Below the pieces are notes generated by a model, which was given only the letters and a program-made list of their open reading frames with translations, ran no database searches and was not told the DNA's origin. The position numbers and the translations under genes were made by a program. This document shows positions 52,485 to 61,657 of a stretch of DNA of 64,000 bases, one piece after another. Within the stretch, counting starts at the first letter, position 1; the number at the start of each line of letters is the position of its first letter. This DNA comes from Betaproteobacteria bacterium GR16-43 (lineage in GTDB: Bacteria; Pseudomonadota; Gammaproteobacteria; Burkholderiales; Usitatibacteraceae): the NCBI GenBank assembly GCA_001953215.1, contig CP019169.1:1488001-1552000 (forward strand), read 5' to 3'.

Positions 52485-52715
52485 ATGGCGGCCATGGACG
52501 CAGCCCTCCCGCAACGGCCTCGCTTTCGCATCGCGGTGCACCGTGCTCACGGTTCCTACATCGCGACTGCCGCGAACTTTCCGGGATGCGAGTGCCGTGG
52601 CGCGACCGCGGTCGAGGCGATCGAGCATGTGCGCGCCGCGCTGCGTGCGCACCTCGCGACGGCCTCCCTCCTCGAGGGGGAAGCGGCCGTGGTGGAGCTC
52701 GAAATCACCGCCTGA
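52485..52715 (+). CDS. HicB-like small protein
   Basis: 76 residues (73 if the ATG at 52494 is used). The pattern RFRIAVHRAHGSYIATAANFPGC then GATAVEAIEHVRAALRAHL is that of the HicB/DUF1902 degraded-RNase-H fold. No HicA toxin is adjacent, so it is an orphan. Divergent from the peptide locus by about 120 bp, and could have a regulatory relation to it, though nothing in the sequence shows that. Confidence 0.65.
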   Translation: MAAMDAALPQRPRFRIAVHRAHGSYIATAANFPGCECRGATAVEAIEHVRAALRAHLATASLLEGEAAVVELEITA

Positions 52716-52786
52716 TTTCTCCGGGTGTACATTAGGCGTGACACCCCCACCGCGTTTGCTGCAGGGCAGCAGAAAGGATTTCTGCC

Positions 52787-54835
52787 ATGCCGAGGTATTC
52801 GACGGAGAACATCCATACCGTGGCCCTGGTGGGTCACGGCGGAGCCGGGAAAACGACCCTCGCCGAGGCTCTGCTGCACAAGACGGGGGTCATCGGCGTG
52901 GCGGGCAGCGTCGAGAAAGGCAGCACCGTCGCGGACAGCGACCCCCTCGAAAAGCAATACGGCCACTCCCTCAACTCGGCCGTCCTCAACTTCCCCTACA
53001 AGGGCATCCACATCCACCTGGTCGACACGCCGGGCATGCCCGACTTCGCCGGCCAGTCGATCAGTGCGCTCGCGGCGGTGGAACTCGCGGTGATCGTGAT
53101 CAACGCGCAGAACGGCATCGAGCTGAACACCACGCGCATGATGCGTGCGGCCGCCAAGCGCGGGCTGGATCGCATGATCCTCATCAACAAGATCGACGCG
53201 GACAACGTAGACCTCCCCACGCTGCTCGCGCGCATCCAGGAGGTCTTCGGAAAGGAGTGCCTCCCGATCAACCTGCCCGCGCACGGCGGGAAGGACGTGG
53301 TCGATTGCTTCTTCAACCCGGATGGGGAGAGTGACTTCTCGTCGGTGAAGGCCGCGCACGCCGCGCTGATCGACCAGGTCGTGGAAGTCGATGAAGAGCT
53401 CATGGCCACGTACCTCGAGCAGGGCGAGGAGCTGAAGCCCGAGCAATTGCACGCACCGCTCGAGAAGGCGCTGCGTGAAGGCCATCTCGTTCCGGTGTGC
53501 TTCGCCTCCGTTCGCACGGGTGCCGGCATCGAGCAGTTCCTCGACATCCTCGCGAAGATCGCGCCCAACGCCACCGAGGGCAACCCGCCGCCGTTCGTGC
53601 GCAGCGAAGGCACGGAGGGCGAGGAGTTCCACGCCGAAGCGGATCCGCAGAAGCACATTCTCGCGCACGTCTTCAAGATCATCATGGATCCGTACGTCGG
53701 CAAGGTGGCTGTCTTTCGCGTGCACCAGGGAACGGTCACGCGCGACAGCCAGCTCTTCATCGGTGACGGGCGCAAGGCCTTCAAGACCGGCCACATCTTC
53801 CAGTTGCAGGGCAAGGAGTACGTCGAGGTCGATACCCTGGTGCCCGGCGACATCGGCGCGGTGACGAAGATCGACGAGATCGACTTCAACGCCGTGCTGC
53901 ACGACTCGCACGACGAAGACCACATCCGCCTGCGTTCGCTCGAGTTCCCGACGCCGATGCATTCGATCGCGGTAGAGACCACGAAGAAGGGCGACGAGCA
54001 GCGCCTCTTCGAAGTGCTGCACAAGCTCGAGGTGGAGGACCCGTGCCTGTGGATCGAGCGGCATCCGACCACGCACGAGACGGTGGTGCGCGGGCTGGGC
54101 GACCTGCACATGCGCACCAAGCTCGAGAAGATGAAGACGCAGTACAAGCTGGACGTGGCCACCAAGCCGCCGAAGATCCCCTATCGCGAGACGATCACGA
54201 AGCGTGCCGAGGGCCATTGCCGCCACAAGAAGCAGACGGGCGGCGCGGGCCAGTTCGGCGAAGTGTTCCTCAAGATCGAGCCGCTGCAACGCGGTGCGGG
54301 CTTCGTGTTCGCGAGCGAAGTGAAGGGCGGCGTGATCCCCACGGTGTTCATTCCCGCCGTGGAGAAGGGCGTGAAGCAGGCGCTCGACGGCGGCGTGATC
54401 TCGGGCTATCCGGTGGAGGATCTCAAGGTCATCGTGTACGACGGCAAGAGCCACGATGTGGATTCCAAGGAGATCGCGTTCGTCACCGCGGGAAGGAAGG
54501 CCGTGATCGACGCGATCCTGAAGGCCGCGCCGATCCTGCTCGAGCCGATCGTCAACATCGAGATCACGGCGCCGGAGCGATTCGTCGGCGACCTCACGGC
54601 GGACTTGGCTTCGAAGCGCGGGCACATCACGGGCACGGATACGACGGGCGGTGATTTGATGGCGGTATCGGGGCAGGTGCCGTTATCGGAGATCACCGAG
54701 TACCAGTCGCGCATTCGTTCGATGACCGGCGGACAGGGCTCGTACACGATCGAGTTCAGCCACTACGCGCCGGTTCCTCCGCAGGCGCAGCAGCAGTTGA
54801 TGTCGCAGTTCAAGCTGGCGCGGGAAGAGGACTGA
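52787..54835 (+). CDS. fusA: elongation factor G paralogue (EF-G2 type)
   Basis: 682 residues. The G1 motif is GHGGAGKTTL instead of the canonical GHVDHGKTT of translating EF-G, with DTPGMPDF (G3) and NKID (G4) intact, then domains II-V (GAGQFGEVFLKIEP, SGYPVEDLKV, MTGGQGSYTIEFSHY). The GHGGxGKT form marks the second EF-G class, whose role may be ribosome rescue or recycling. The primary fusA, normally beside rpsL-rpsG-tuf, is not in this window. Starts at ATG 52787, with gcagaaagga ahead. Confidence 0.93.
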   Translation: MPRYSTENIHTVALVGHGGAGKTTLAEALLHKTGVIGVAGSVEKGSTVADSDPLEKQYGHSLNSAVLNFPYKGIHIHLVDTPGMPDFAGQSISALAAVELAVIVINAQNGIELNTTRMMRAAAKRGLDRMILINKIDADNVDLPTLLARIQEVFGKECLPINLPAHGGKDVVDCFFNPDGESDFSSVKAAHAALIDQVVEVDEELMATYLEQGEELKPEQLHAPLEKALREGHLVPVCFASVRTGAGIEQFLDILAKIAPNATEGNPPPFVRSEGTEGEEFHAEADPQKHILAHVFKIIMDPYVGKVAVFRVHQGTVTRDSQLFIGDGRKAFKTGHIFQLQGKEYVEVDTLVPGDIGAVTKIDEIDFNAVLHDSHDEDHIRLRSLEFPTPMHSIAVETTKKGDEQRLFEVLHKLEVEDPCLWIERHPTTHETVVRGLGDLHMRTKLEKMKTQYKLDVATKPPKIPYRETITKRAEGHCRHKKQTGGAGQFGEVFLKIEPLQRGAGFVFASEVKGGVIPTVFIPAVEKGVKQALDGGVISGYPVEDLKVIVYDGKSHDVDSKEIAFVTAGRKAVIDAILKAAPILLEPIVNIEITAPERFVGDLTADLASKRGHITGTDTTGGDLMAVSGQVPLSEITEYQSRIRSMTGGQGSYTIEFSHYAPVPPQAQQQLMSQFKLAREED

Positions 54836-55017
54836 AATTTCCCGCGGCACCTGTATCAGCGCCCACTTCTGGTGCCTTTTCCAAGAACGATTCTCGTCCG
54901 GGAAGTTGCGCGAGATACTTCATCCGCGGTCTTAACTTCCACTAGGGCAAGGGCCTCCCCGAGACCGAAAAACCCGGGGATTCTCGGTTGACGCGAGACC
55001 CCCGGCGGAGCATGTTT

Positions 55018-55045
55018 CACGAAAGATTTCAGGGAGCCTTTCGTG
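55018..55045 (+). promoter_or_regulatory. hairpin enclosing ribosome site and GTG start
   Basis: CACGAAAG (55018-55025) pairs with CTTTCGTG (55038-55045) around a 12-base loop that contains the agggag ribosome site; the GTG start at 55043 is in the stem. This could throttle translation of the downstream gene. Confidence 0.5.
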
Positions 55046-55600
55046 ATCGAAATCCGCGACCCGCAACTCCGGCTGCTGATGCTGGCCCACCTCATCCGCG
55101 AGTTGCAGGGTGAGGCTGCGCGCACCAGCCCACCGCCGGCGGGTCTCACGGAGCAGCAGGCCGCGGATTTGCGGGGGCTCACTTCGGACGAGCTGGTGCG
55201 CCTGGCCGAGATGCCGGATCCGAAGGTCGCGATCGCCATCGACGCGGGTTCCTTCGAGCATGGCCTGCGCCAGGTCGACTACCTGGGCAAGCGCTCACGC
55301 CAGCTGGAGTTCTTCATCCGCCACGGCGCGACCTCGAGCATGCTCACGAAGCTCTTCCGCATTTCCTCGGCGGACGTGACGTTGAAGCGCCGGCTCTTCA
55401 CCGGCACGGCCTCGAGCCTGCGCCGGCCCTCGATGCCGTCCCACGCGGTGCGCGAGATGATCCAGAAACGCTGGTTCGAGATCCGCAGGGACAAGCGGGA
55501 GGAGCCCGAGCGTGCCGAGGACTACGAGGAGCTGCACGCGGATTTCCCGACGCAGACCTTCGCCACGCTCTACGCCGTGGTCCACGAATTCGACAGTTAG
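55043..55600 (+). CDS. DUF2857-like protein
   Basis: 185 residues from a GTG. The centre, FIRHGATSSMLTKLFRISSADVTLKRRLF, with the GAS..L..LFG.S...R pattern, and an N-terminal DLRGLTSDELVRLAEM helix, resemble DUF2857 proteins, which usually occur in integrative conjugative elements. No other ICE gene is near, so it is either a chromosomal member or a stray remnant. An HTH role is plausible; similarity is by pattern only. The stop codon lies inside a palindrome. Confidence 0.5.
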   Translation: MIEIRDPQLRLLMLAHLIRELQGEAARTSPPPAGLTEQQAADLRGLTSDELVRLAEMPDPKVAIAIDAGSFEHGLRQVDYLGKRSRQLEFFIRHGATSSMLTKLFRISSADVTLKRRLFTGTASSLRRPSMPSHAVREMIQKRWFEIRRDKREEPERAEDYEELHADFPTQTFATLYAVVHEFDS

Positions 55601-55616
55601 GGGTCTGACCCCTAAC
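55596..55616. repeat. 21-bp palindrome, short form of the GGGGTC element
   Basis: GTTAGGGGTC - T - GACCCCTAAC: perfect 10-bp arms. It includes the TAG stop codon of the DUF2857-like gene and shares GGGGTC/GACCCC with the longer palindromes. Confidence 0.75.
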
Positions 55617-55635
55617 AGGGCGGGGACGACGGTGA

Positions 55636-56538
55636 CTACTGGAATCGGCAGGACGATACCGGGCTCGAGTACACCTGCCGCGTGATGGTCTTCGACTGCG
55701 ATACGCCGTCGACCGTGAACGCGAACACCCCATTCGAGAGATCGCTGAACGTGAGCGAGCCCGTGCCCACCGGTGTCACGCTCACGTCCGTCGGACGCCA
55801 TGGACTCGCACTGAACGCCGGCCCGCGCGTCTTGTAGAGCGCGCCGGAGTAGGAGCCGTTCGAACCGAGCGGCGCGGTCATCACGTACCACATGCCTTTC
55901 CCGTCGGCGCCGTAGGTGAACCACGTTGCGAAGAGCGTATCGGCCTGGTGCGTGATGTTCATGCCCCAGCCGGATTCGCTGCCCGCGGGCGAACGCCACC
56001 AGAGGTCCTGGTAGCTCGGGGTCCCGGCCGATGAAGCGCTATCGCACTCCGGCACGCGGTTCGCGTAGACCTGCCGCGTGAGCGTCTTGCTCCCCATCAC
56101 GCCGTTGACGGAGTAGCTGAAGATCGGCGCCGACGGGTCGTCGAAGATGAAGGTCGCCATTCCCACCGGCGTGAGGGTCACCGCGGCGGGGTTGAAGGCC
56201 GTGCCGAACGCGGGCCCCGTCGTGCGATAGAGCGCCCCGGTGAAGGTGTTGGTGTAGTAGTACATCCCCATGCCGTAGTAGCCGCCGTCCTCGTAGGCCT
56301 GCTCGCGCATGCCGTTGGACATCACGAGCCACATGGGGCTGCCGTCGGTGTCGTAGGTGAACCAGGTGGCGAAGAGCGTGTTGCCCTGGTGGGTGATGTT
56401 GAGGCCCCAGCCGCTTTCCGAGGCGGCGGGCGAGGCCCACCACAAGCCTTGGTGCGTGTGCTCGGCGCGGGCAACGAGGGGTAGTTGGATGGCCGCCGTG
56501 GCCAGCGCCACGGCGAGCAAGCGGCGTGAAAGGTTCAT
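55636..56538 (-). CDS. secreted protein with two tandem WW-ESGWG repeats
   Basis: 300 residues with signal peptide (LLAVALATAAIQLPLVARA). Two repeats of about 130 residues each: the first has GLWWASPAASESGWGLNITHQ and LFATWFTYDTDGSPMW; the second DLWWRSPAGSESGWGMNITHQ and LFATWFTYGADGKGMW. Both halves also end with a similar TRQVY segment and a Cys. An internal duplication giving a beta-rich extracellular protein of unknown function, of a type common in soil betaproteobacteria. Confidence 0.8.
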   Translation of the reverse strand: MNLSRRLLAVALATAAIQLPLVARAEHTHQGLWWASPAASESGWGLNITHQGNTLFATWFTYDTDGSPMWLVMSNGMREQAYEDGGYYGMGMYYYTNTFTGALYRTTGPAFGTAFNPAAVTLTPVGMATFIFDDPSAPIFSYSVNGVMGSKTLTRQVYANRVPECDSASSAGTPSYQDLWWRSPAGSESGWGMNITHQADTLFATWFTYGADGKGMWYVMTAPLGSNGSYSGALYKTRGPAFSASPWRPTDVSVTPVGTGSLTFSDLSNGVFAFTVDGVSQSKTITRQVYSSPVSSCRFQ

Positions 56539-56614
56539 GGCACGCTCCTTCCGATCGGGGAGATCGCAGGGAGCAAACAGCGTCCCTGCCGAATCCTTCC
56601 CGGCAGGGCGGTTG

Positions 56615-58018
56615 CTACTCGCGCGGTGCGCGCATCTCCCGGCCGCCCTGCTTCAGTATCACGGCCGTGGCCGGGCCGCCGTCGGCGGGAAGTTCGAAGA
56701 CGAGGTCCGCCGGCACGCGTCGCGAGAAGAACACGTTGGGTGCCGCCGCAAACAGCCGGTCGACGGGCTGGTTCGTGGGCGTGACGAAGAGCGATTGGTT
56801 GCGCCGTTCGATGACCAGCGCCATCTGCGGGCTTAACCGGAACGACCCCGCGAAGCGGTCGAGTTGTTCGGGGGCGACAGCCACCTCGGCGCGGTCCTGG
56901 TTCGGCACGACCTGCTCGGGAAGGCCGGCCGCGCGGCGCACGAGCCCGCCGGCGACGTCGGTGCCGATCGGATTCGAGCGATTGCTGAGCAGGACCGTCG
57001 CGACGCCGAGCTCGCGGCTCACGAAGATCGCGGCGTGGAAGCCGCCCGTCATGCCGTTGTGCCAGCGCGTGACGCCGTCGCCCGCGAGCAGCCAGCCCAG
57101 CGCCTGGCCGCCCGGCGTAATCGTGGCGGCCAGCGTCTGCTTTGCGAAGGCGAGTTCGATCGCGGCTTTCAGGGGCGAGCCCTCGGGCCTGAGGACGGCC
57201 TCGGCGAAGCGGATCATGTCCGCCATCGTCGAGCGAAGACCGCCGGCGCCCGCCAGGGCGAGGAAATCCCAATGCGTCCAGGCCTGGCCCGTCGACGAGA
57301 AGGGCGGCGCGAAACGAAGTTGTTGCGAGTCCGGGACGACCATCGAGGTGTCCTTCATGCCCAGCGGCCCGGTGATGCGCGCTTCCATCAACTCCGGGAA
57401 GGTCTTCCCGGCACGGCGTGCGAGCAGGGCCCCGAGCAGGCCGGCGCCCAGGTTGCTGTAGGAAGCTTTGGTCCCCGGGTCGAAGTCGAGCTTCACCTTG
57501 CGCAGGGACGCCCACAGGTCAGCGTCGCCGTAGCGCGCGTACGGATTCCCGAAGTCGTCTCCGGAAATCTCCGCCGGCACGCGCGGCAAGCCCGAAGTGT
57601 GGGTCGCGAGCATGCGTAGCGTGATGCGATCGCCGGCACCGTCGGGCAATCGCACGTCGGCCGGCAGCAGCTTGGCGATAGGCGTATCCAGAGTCACTTC
57701 GCCTCGCACCACGGCATCGGCCAGCAGCAAGCTCGTGAAGACCTTGGTGATGGAGCCGATCTCGTAGATCGTGCGGTCGTCGGGAGCCACCGCCCGATCC
57801 GGCGACAGGGTACCGGCATGCGCCGTCGCGCGCCCATCGCGCTCGACCACGCCGAGCGATACGGCTTGGAATGCCTTGTTCTTGAGGGGGACCTCGACCG
57901 AGCGCAGCAGGTCGCCCTCGGACATGGCGGCGGCGCCTTGCTGCGCGAGCGCGCAGGCCATTACGATGGCGGCGTTGCGCAGGACTGCCTTCAACGCCGT
58001 GCTACTCGGCCATCTCAC
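56615..58018 (-). CDS. serine hydrolase, class C beta-lactamase family
   Basis: 467 residues. Signal peptide to about residue 31; S89-x-x-K92 in GSITKVF, Y187-S-N189 in ASYSNLG, and HNGMTGG in place of the KTG box. A C-terminal 110-residue beta domain (FAGSFRLSPQM onward). Members include D-aminopeptidases, esterases and penicillin-binding proteins; calling it a resistance enzyme would be unjustified. Its 5' end overlaps the 3' end of the Rieske gene by 17 bases. Confidence 0.88.
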   Translation of the reverse strand: MRWPSSTALKAVLRNAAIVMACALAQQGAAAMSEGDLLRSVEVPLKNKAFQAVSLGVVERDGRATAHAGTLSPDRAVAPDDRTIYEIGSITKVFTSLLLADAVVRGEVTLDTPIAKLLPADVRLPDGAGDRITLRMLATHTSGLPRVPAEISGDDFGNPYARYGDADLWASLRKVKLDFDPGTKASYSNLGAGLLGALLARRAGKTFPELMEARITGPLGMKDTSMVVPDSQQLRFAPPFSSTGQAWTHWDFLALAGAGGLRSTMADMIRFAEAVLRPEGSPLKAAIELAFAKQTLAATITPGGQALGWLLAGDGVTRWHNGMTGGFHAAIFVSRELGVATVLLSNRSNPIGTDVAGGLVRRAAGLPEQVVPNQDRAEVAVAPEQLDRFAGSFRLSPQMALVIERRNQSLFVTPTNQPVDRLFAAAPNVFFSRRVPADLVFELPADGGPATAVILKQGGREMRAPRE

Positions 58019-59108
58019 GCTGGATGAACTCGTGGAAGTGCACCATCCCGTCTTCCATCGGCGACTGGTACGGGCCGTGCTCTTCGCGTCCGTCCTCGAG
58101 CAGCGCCTTGCGCCCCGCCGTCATCCGCTCGCAGATCTCCTCGTCTTCCTTCGCGGTCTCGTGGTACGCCTGCTGCTGCGCCTCGCAGAACTCGCGTTCG
58201 AAGAGGACGATCTCCTCGGGGTAGTAGAACTCCACCACGTTGCGGTGCTTCTCCGGGCCCATCGGATAGAGCGTGGAGATCACCAGGACGTGCGGGTACC
58301 ACTCGACCATCACGTTCGGGTAGTAGGTGAGCCAGATGGCGCCGTGCGGCGGCGGCACGCCGTCGCGGTACTTCAGCACCTGCTCGTGCCACATCTTGTA
58401 GACGTCGGAGCCCGGCGTGCCCAGGCGCTGGTTCACGCCGACGGTCTGCACGTTGTACCAGTCGCCGAATTCCCAGTGGAGGTCATCGCACGTGACGAAG
58501 TGCCCGAGGCCCGGATGGAACGGCCCCACGTGGTAGTCCTCGAGGTAGACCTCGATGAAGGTCTTCCAGTTGAAGTCGTACTCGGTGACGTGCACGTGGT
58601 CGAGCTGGTAGCCGGCGAAGTCGAGTTCCTTCGCCACGCCCAGTTTCGCGAGGTCCTTCGCCACGTCGCGCGCGCCGTTGAACAGCATGCCGTTCCACTT
58701 CTGCAGGTCCTGGCGCGGAAGGTTCAGGCACGGCTGGTCGTTGAAGTGCGGCGCTCCGAGGAGCTCGCCCTTCGAGTCGTAGGCCCAGCGGTGCAGCGGG
58801 CAGGTGATCGTGCCGCCGGGGAGCGACCCGTGGCCGGAAAGCATCTTCGCCTGCCGATGGCGGCAGACGTTCGACACGAGGTCGTGCTTCCCGTCGTTGT
58901 TGATGAGCGTCCACGCGCCGTTCGACCGCCAGTCGAGGACGCGGAATTCACCGGGATTGATGGCCATCTGCTCATGGCCAACGTACCCCGGGCCACGGGC
59001 GAAGAGGCGCTGCTGTTCTCGTTGGGCCACCTGCGGGTCGAAGTACCACGACAGGGGCAGATGGGGATTCGCGCGAATAAGCCCGCGCTGGCTCGCCAAG
59101 TCCGACAT
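58002..59108 (-). CDS. Rieske non-haem iron oxygenase, alpha subunit type
   Basis: 368 residues. Rieske site C82-R-H84 and C103-P-L-H106 in NVCRHRQ and TCPLHRW; mononuclear iron ligands H193 and H198 in LEDYHVGPFHPG. Length and C-terminal layout suit ring-hydroxylating or choline-monooxygenase-like enzymes, but no reductase or ferredoxin gene accompanies it, so the substrate is open. ATG at 59108 is preferred because GGAGG precedes it by six bases; a TTG six bases upstream is the alternative. Confidence 0.9.
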   Translation of the reverse strand: MSDLASQRGLIRANPHLPLSWYFDPQVAQREQQRLFARGPGYVGHEQMAINPGEFRVLDWRSNGAWTLINNDGKHDLVSNVCRHRQAKMLSGHGSLPGGTITCPLHRWAYDSKGELLGAPHFNDQPCLNLPRQDLQKWNGMLFNGARDVAKDLAKLGVAKELDFAGYQLDHVHVTEYDFNWKTFIEVYLEDYHVGPFHPGLGHFVTCDDLHWEFGDWYNVQTVGVNQRLGTPGSDVYKMWHEQVLKYRDGVPPPHGAIWLTYYPNVMVEWYPHVLVISTLYPMGPEKHRNVVEFYYPEEIVLFEREFCEAQQQAYHETAKEDEEICERMTAGRKALLEDGREEHGPYQSPMEDGMVHFHEFIQREMAE

Positions 59109-59304
59109 TCCCAACCTCCAGGCATTCGAAGATTAAGACCACCGGGCAAATCGAGTCGCCAGCTTTTAACTCTGCGGGCTCCGTCCCGAACCTTGCACTG
59201 CTAGACCGAGTATTTTGGGCCAACAAGCCTTCATTTTCAAGACCTTCGGGTTTCAATCGAAAGGTTTCGCGAAAGCTTTCCGGAGGCGTTAGAGTCGGCT
59301 GCAA

Positions 59305-60024
59305 ATGCAGCGGGGCAAAGGGATTTTTCGAGGGGTGGCGGTGGGGGCGTGCGTGCTCCTCGCGAACATTTTTTTGGTCGCGCCGGCTCGTTCGGCGACG
59401 GGAGTCTTCGTGGAGGGCGCTGCCCTGCTCCATCCCGTGGTCCCGATCACGAGAGAGAGCCGCGATTCGCTGGACCTTCCCTTCCGGTCGCTCTTCATGC
59501 CGCATTTCATCGGCCCGGGTCGCGGCACCGTGGTTTCCATTCGCTTCCAGACCGAAACTGCAAAGCAAACGGGGCCCGGGATGCTCTGGCCGCCCACCGA
59601 CGGGGCGGGCATTTCGTTGATCACGATCGGCTTGCCTCCCGTCGTGGCGAGTTTCGAAGCCGGCCTCGGGGACCCGCGCGTGGATGTGCGGCTGACCGAA
59701 GCGAACCAGGCGTTCGGCACGGGCTACACGCCCAAGGATTCCTCCGGCCGTATCTCGGTGCGGAGAGACGGCGACCGGATGTTCATCGAGGCGACCCTGG
59801 AGTACCTCGAAGTCTCCACAACCGGAGGCTCCGTGGAAGGCATTCCCGCCTACTGCGTCGTCAAGGGCCGCGTCGATCGCATCGACCTCGCGCAGTTGAC
59901 GCCCTGGTACGGCTTGCCCGTGCCGATCGAGCGCCAGTACGACGCGCGACATCGCGCGGGCGAACCGGACTACGGAAGCGTTTCGTTCCGGTGCCTCCAC
60001 GGCAAGCGTCCCGCCGTCCCGTAA
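59305..60024 (+). CDS. hypothetical secreted protein
   Basis: 239 residues with signal peptide GVAVGACVLLANIFLVAPARSA. No family recognised; the body is beta-rich with two Cys toward the end (AYCVVKG, FRCLHG). Divergent from the Rieske gene; in the 190-bp gap is a TTTCGCGAAA palindrome (59267-59276 region). Confidence 0.7.
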   Translation: MQRGKGIFRGVAVGACVLLANIFLVAPARSATGVFVEGAALLHPVVPITRESRDSLDLPFRSLFMPHFIGPGRGTVVSIRFQTETAKQTGPGMLWPPTDGAGISLITIGLPPVVASFEAGLGDPRVDVRLTEANQAFGTGYTPKDSSGRISVRRDGDRMFIEATLEYLEVSTTGGSVEGIPAYCVVKGRVDRIDLAQLTPWYGLPVPIERQYDARHRAGEPDYGSVSFRCLHGKRPAVP

Positions 60025-60048
60025 AATGGCCGTTTTCCCGGTCTTCGC

Positions 60049-60285
60049 ATGCCTACACCTCCCCCGGCCCCCGAAAACATCTCCTTCGAGAAGGCCCTCG
60101 AAGAGCTGGACGCCCTCGTCGCCCGCATGGAAGACGGCCGCCTCCCGCTCGAGGAATCCCTCGCCGCCTACCAGCGCGGCGCGGAACTCATCAAGTTCTG
60201 CGAATCGAAGTTGACCGACGCCCAGGCGCGCATCGCCGTCCTCGAGGGCGACAACCTGCAGGACCTCAAAGTCGACCCGAAGTGA
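60049..60285 (+). CDS. xseB: exodeoxyribonuclease VII small subunit
   Basis: 78 residues: SFEKALEELDALVARMEDGRLPLEESLAAYQRG, given here in outline across residues 12-44, then CESKLTDAQARI; diagnostic of XseB. Binds XseA to form exonuclease VII. First gene of xseB-ispA-dxs, overlapping ispA by GTGA. Confidence 0.96.
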   Translation: MPTPPPAPENISFEKALEELDALVARMEDGRLPLEESLAAYQRGAELIKFCESKLTDAQARIAVLEGDNLQDLKVDPK

Positions 60286-61178
60286 ACCCCGCGGATTTCC
60301 AGGTCTGGTCGCGCGAGGTCGCCACGCGCATGGAGGCGGCGCTCGGGGAGCTCCTGCCACCGCAATCCATCGCGCCCGCGCGCCTGCACGACGCGATGCG
60401 CTATTCCACACTGGGCGGCGGCAAGCGCGTGCGGCCCATGCTCGTGTTCGCGGCCGGCCTGGTGAGCGATGCGGAGCCGGTGCGCCTCGGCGTGGCCGCC
60501 GCCGCGGTCGAGATGATCCACGCCTACTCGCTGGTGCACGACGACATGCCCTGCATGGACGACGATGTCCTGCGCCGCGGCAAGCCCACGACGCACGTGG
60601 AGTTCGACGAAGCCACGGCGCTGCTCACCGGCGATGCGCTGCAGAGCCTCGCTTTCCAGCTCCTCGCCGACTTCAAGCTCTCCGACGATCCGGCCGTGCA
60701 ACTGAAGATGATCCAGATCTTCGCCGTGGCCTGCGGCTCGCGCGGCATGGCGGGCGGGCAGGCGATCGACCTCGACGCGGTGGGCAAGTCCCTCACGCTT
60801 CCGGAGCTGGAGTACATGCACATCCTCAAGACCGGCGCGCTCATCCGCGCCTCGGTCCTGATGGGCGCGCATTGCGGGCGCCCGCTCTCCACCGTGGAAC
60901 TCGAGCACCTCGATCGCTACGCCAAGTGCGTGGGCCTCGCTTTTCAAGTCGTGGACGACATCCTCGACGAGGAAGCGGACTCGTCCACCCTCGGCAAGAC
61001 GGCGGGCAAGGACCGTGAAGCCAACAAGCCCACGTACACGACCTTGATGGGGCTCTCGGCCGCGAAGAAATTCGCCCGCGAGCTGCTGGCCGATGCGCAG
61101 GAGTCCCTGGCCGGCTTCGATGCGCGCGCGAACCGCCTGCGCGAACTCGCCGACTTCATCGTTCGACGCGACCGGTAA
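60282..61178 (+). CDS. ispA: farnesyl diphosphate synthase (polyprenyl synthetase)
   Basis: 298 residues from a GTG. First Asp-rich motif [27 protein letters not shown], second motif [11 protein letters not shown] and [15 protein letters not shown]. Two small residues upstream of the first motif (AYS) fit a C15 product. Condenses IPP with DMAPP/GPP in the cytoplasm; supplied by Dxs downstream. Confidence 0.95.
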   Translation: MNPADFQVWSREVATRMEAALGELLPPQSIAPARLHDAMRYSTLGGGKRVRPMLVFAAGLVSDAEPVRLGVAAAAVEMIHAYSLVHDDMPCMDDDVLRRGKPTTHVEFDEATALLTGDALQSLAFQLLADFKLSDDPAVQLKMIQIFAVACGSRGMAGGQAIDLDAVGKSLTLPELEYMHILKTGALIRASVLMGAHCGRPLSTVELEHLDRYAKCVGLAFQVVDDILDEEADSSTLGKTAGKDREANKPTYTTLMGLSAAKKFARELLADAQESLAGFDARANRLRELADFIVRRDR

Positions 61179-61184
61179 TCGCCC

Positions 61185-61640
61185 ATGCGCCTCCTGCTTG
61201 CCATTGCGCTCGTCTTGCTCGTCTGCGGCTGTTCGCGCAAGCCGCCGCCTTCCCCGGATACCGTGCTGCTCGAAAGAAGCGTGGTCGCGATGAAGTACCT
61301 CACCTCGCCGACCTACGTGGAGCGCGTCGGATACACGACGCGCAACGGCACGCCCTCGGAACTGGTGAGCCTCATCGTCTCCGAGGTCGACTCGGGCGTG
61401 TTCCCGCGTGGCGACCCCGAATCGGAAGTGGAGCGCGCGCTCGCCCAATCCGTTCGCAAGACGCTGATGTACGGAAAGGTGCCGCTGATCTACTCCCTGC
61501 CCGATCCGCGCCGGGGCCCGCAAGTTGTCGTGTACGGCGACGATTCGAAGGGCGAAATCGTGGCGGTGGGCTACCTGGATCCGGCCAAGGGCCCGGTCTC
61601 GGTAGCGCGTTGGCCGATGCCCGACCTCAAGGCGAGATAG
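61185..61640 (+). CDS. small lipoprotein, unknown function
   Basis: 151 residues: lipobox LVCGC at residues 12-16 after a hydrophobic leader, then a compact domain without recognised family ([30 protein letters not shown]). It is inserted between ispA and dxs, six bases from the former, so it is co-transcribed with the isoprenoid genes, though a functional link is doubtful. Confidence 0.72.
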   Translation: MRLLLAIALVLLVCGCSRKPPPSPDTVLLERSVVAMKYLTSPTYVERVGYTTRNGTPSELVSLIVSEVDSGVFPRGDPESEVERALAQSVRKTLMYGKVPLIYSLPDPRRGPQVVVYGDDSKGEIVAVGYLDPAKGPVSVARWPMPDLKAR

Positions 61641-61657
61641 GGCAAAATAGCGCCTGC

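Noticed and set aside
52485-52715. HicAB toxin-antitoxin pair
   Set aside because: Only a HicB-like chain is seen; no HicA-sized ORF with the expected His motif is adjacent on the same strand.
56615-58018. Antibiotic-resistance beta-lactamase
   Set aside because: The SxxK and YxN motifs are shared by many esterases and peptidases, the KTG box is changed to a His-Asn-Gly form and there is a C-terminal domain; no AmpR neighbour.
59260-59285. TTTCGCGAAA palindrome as a terminator
   Set aside because: The stem is short with no following T-run; it could be an operator but there is no supporting evidence.
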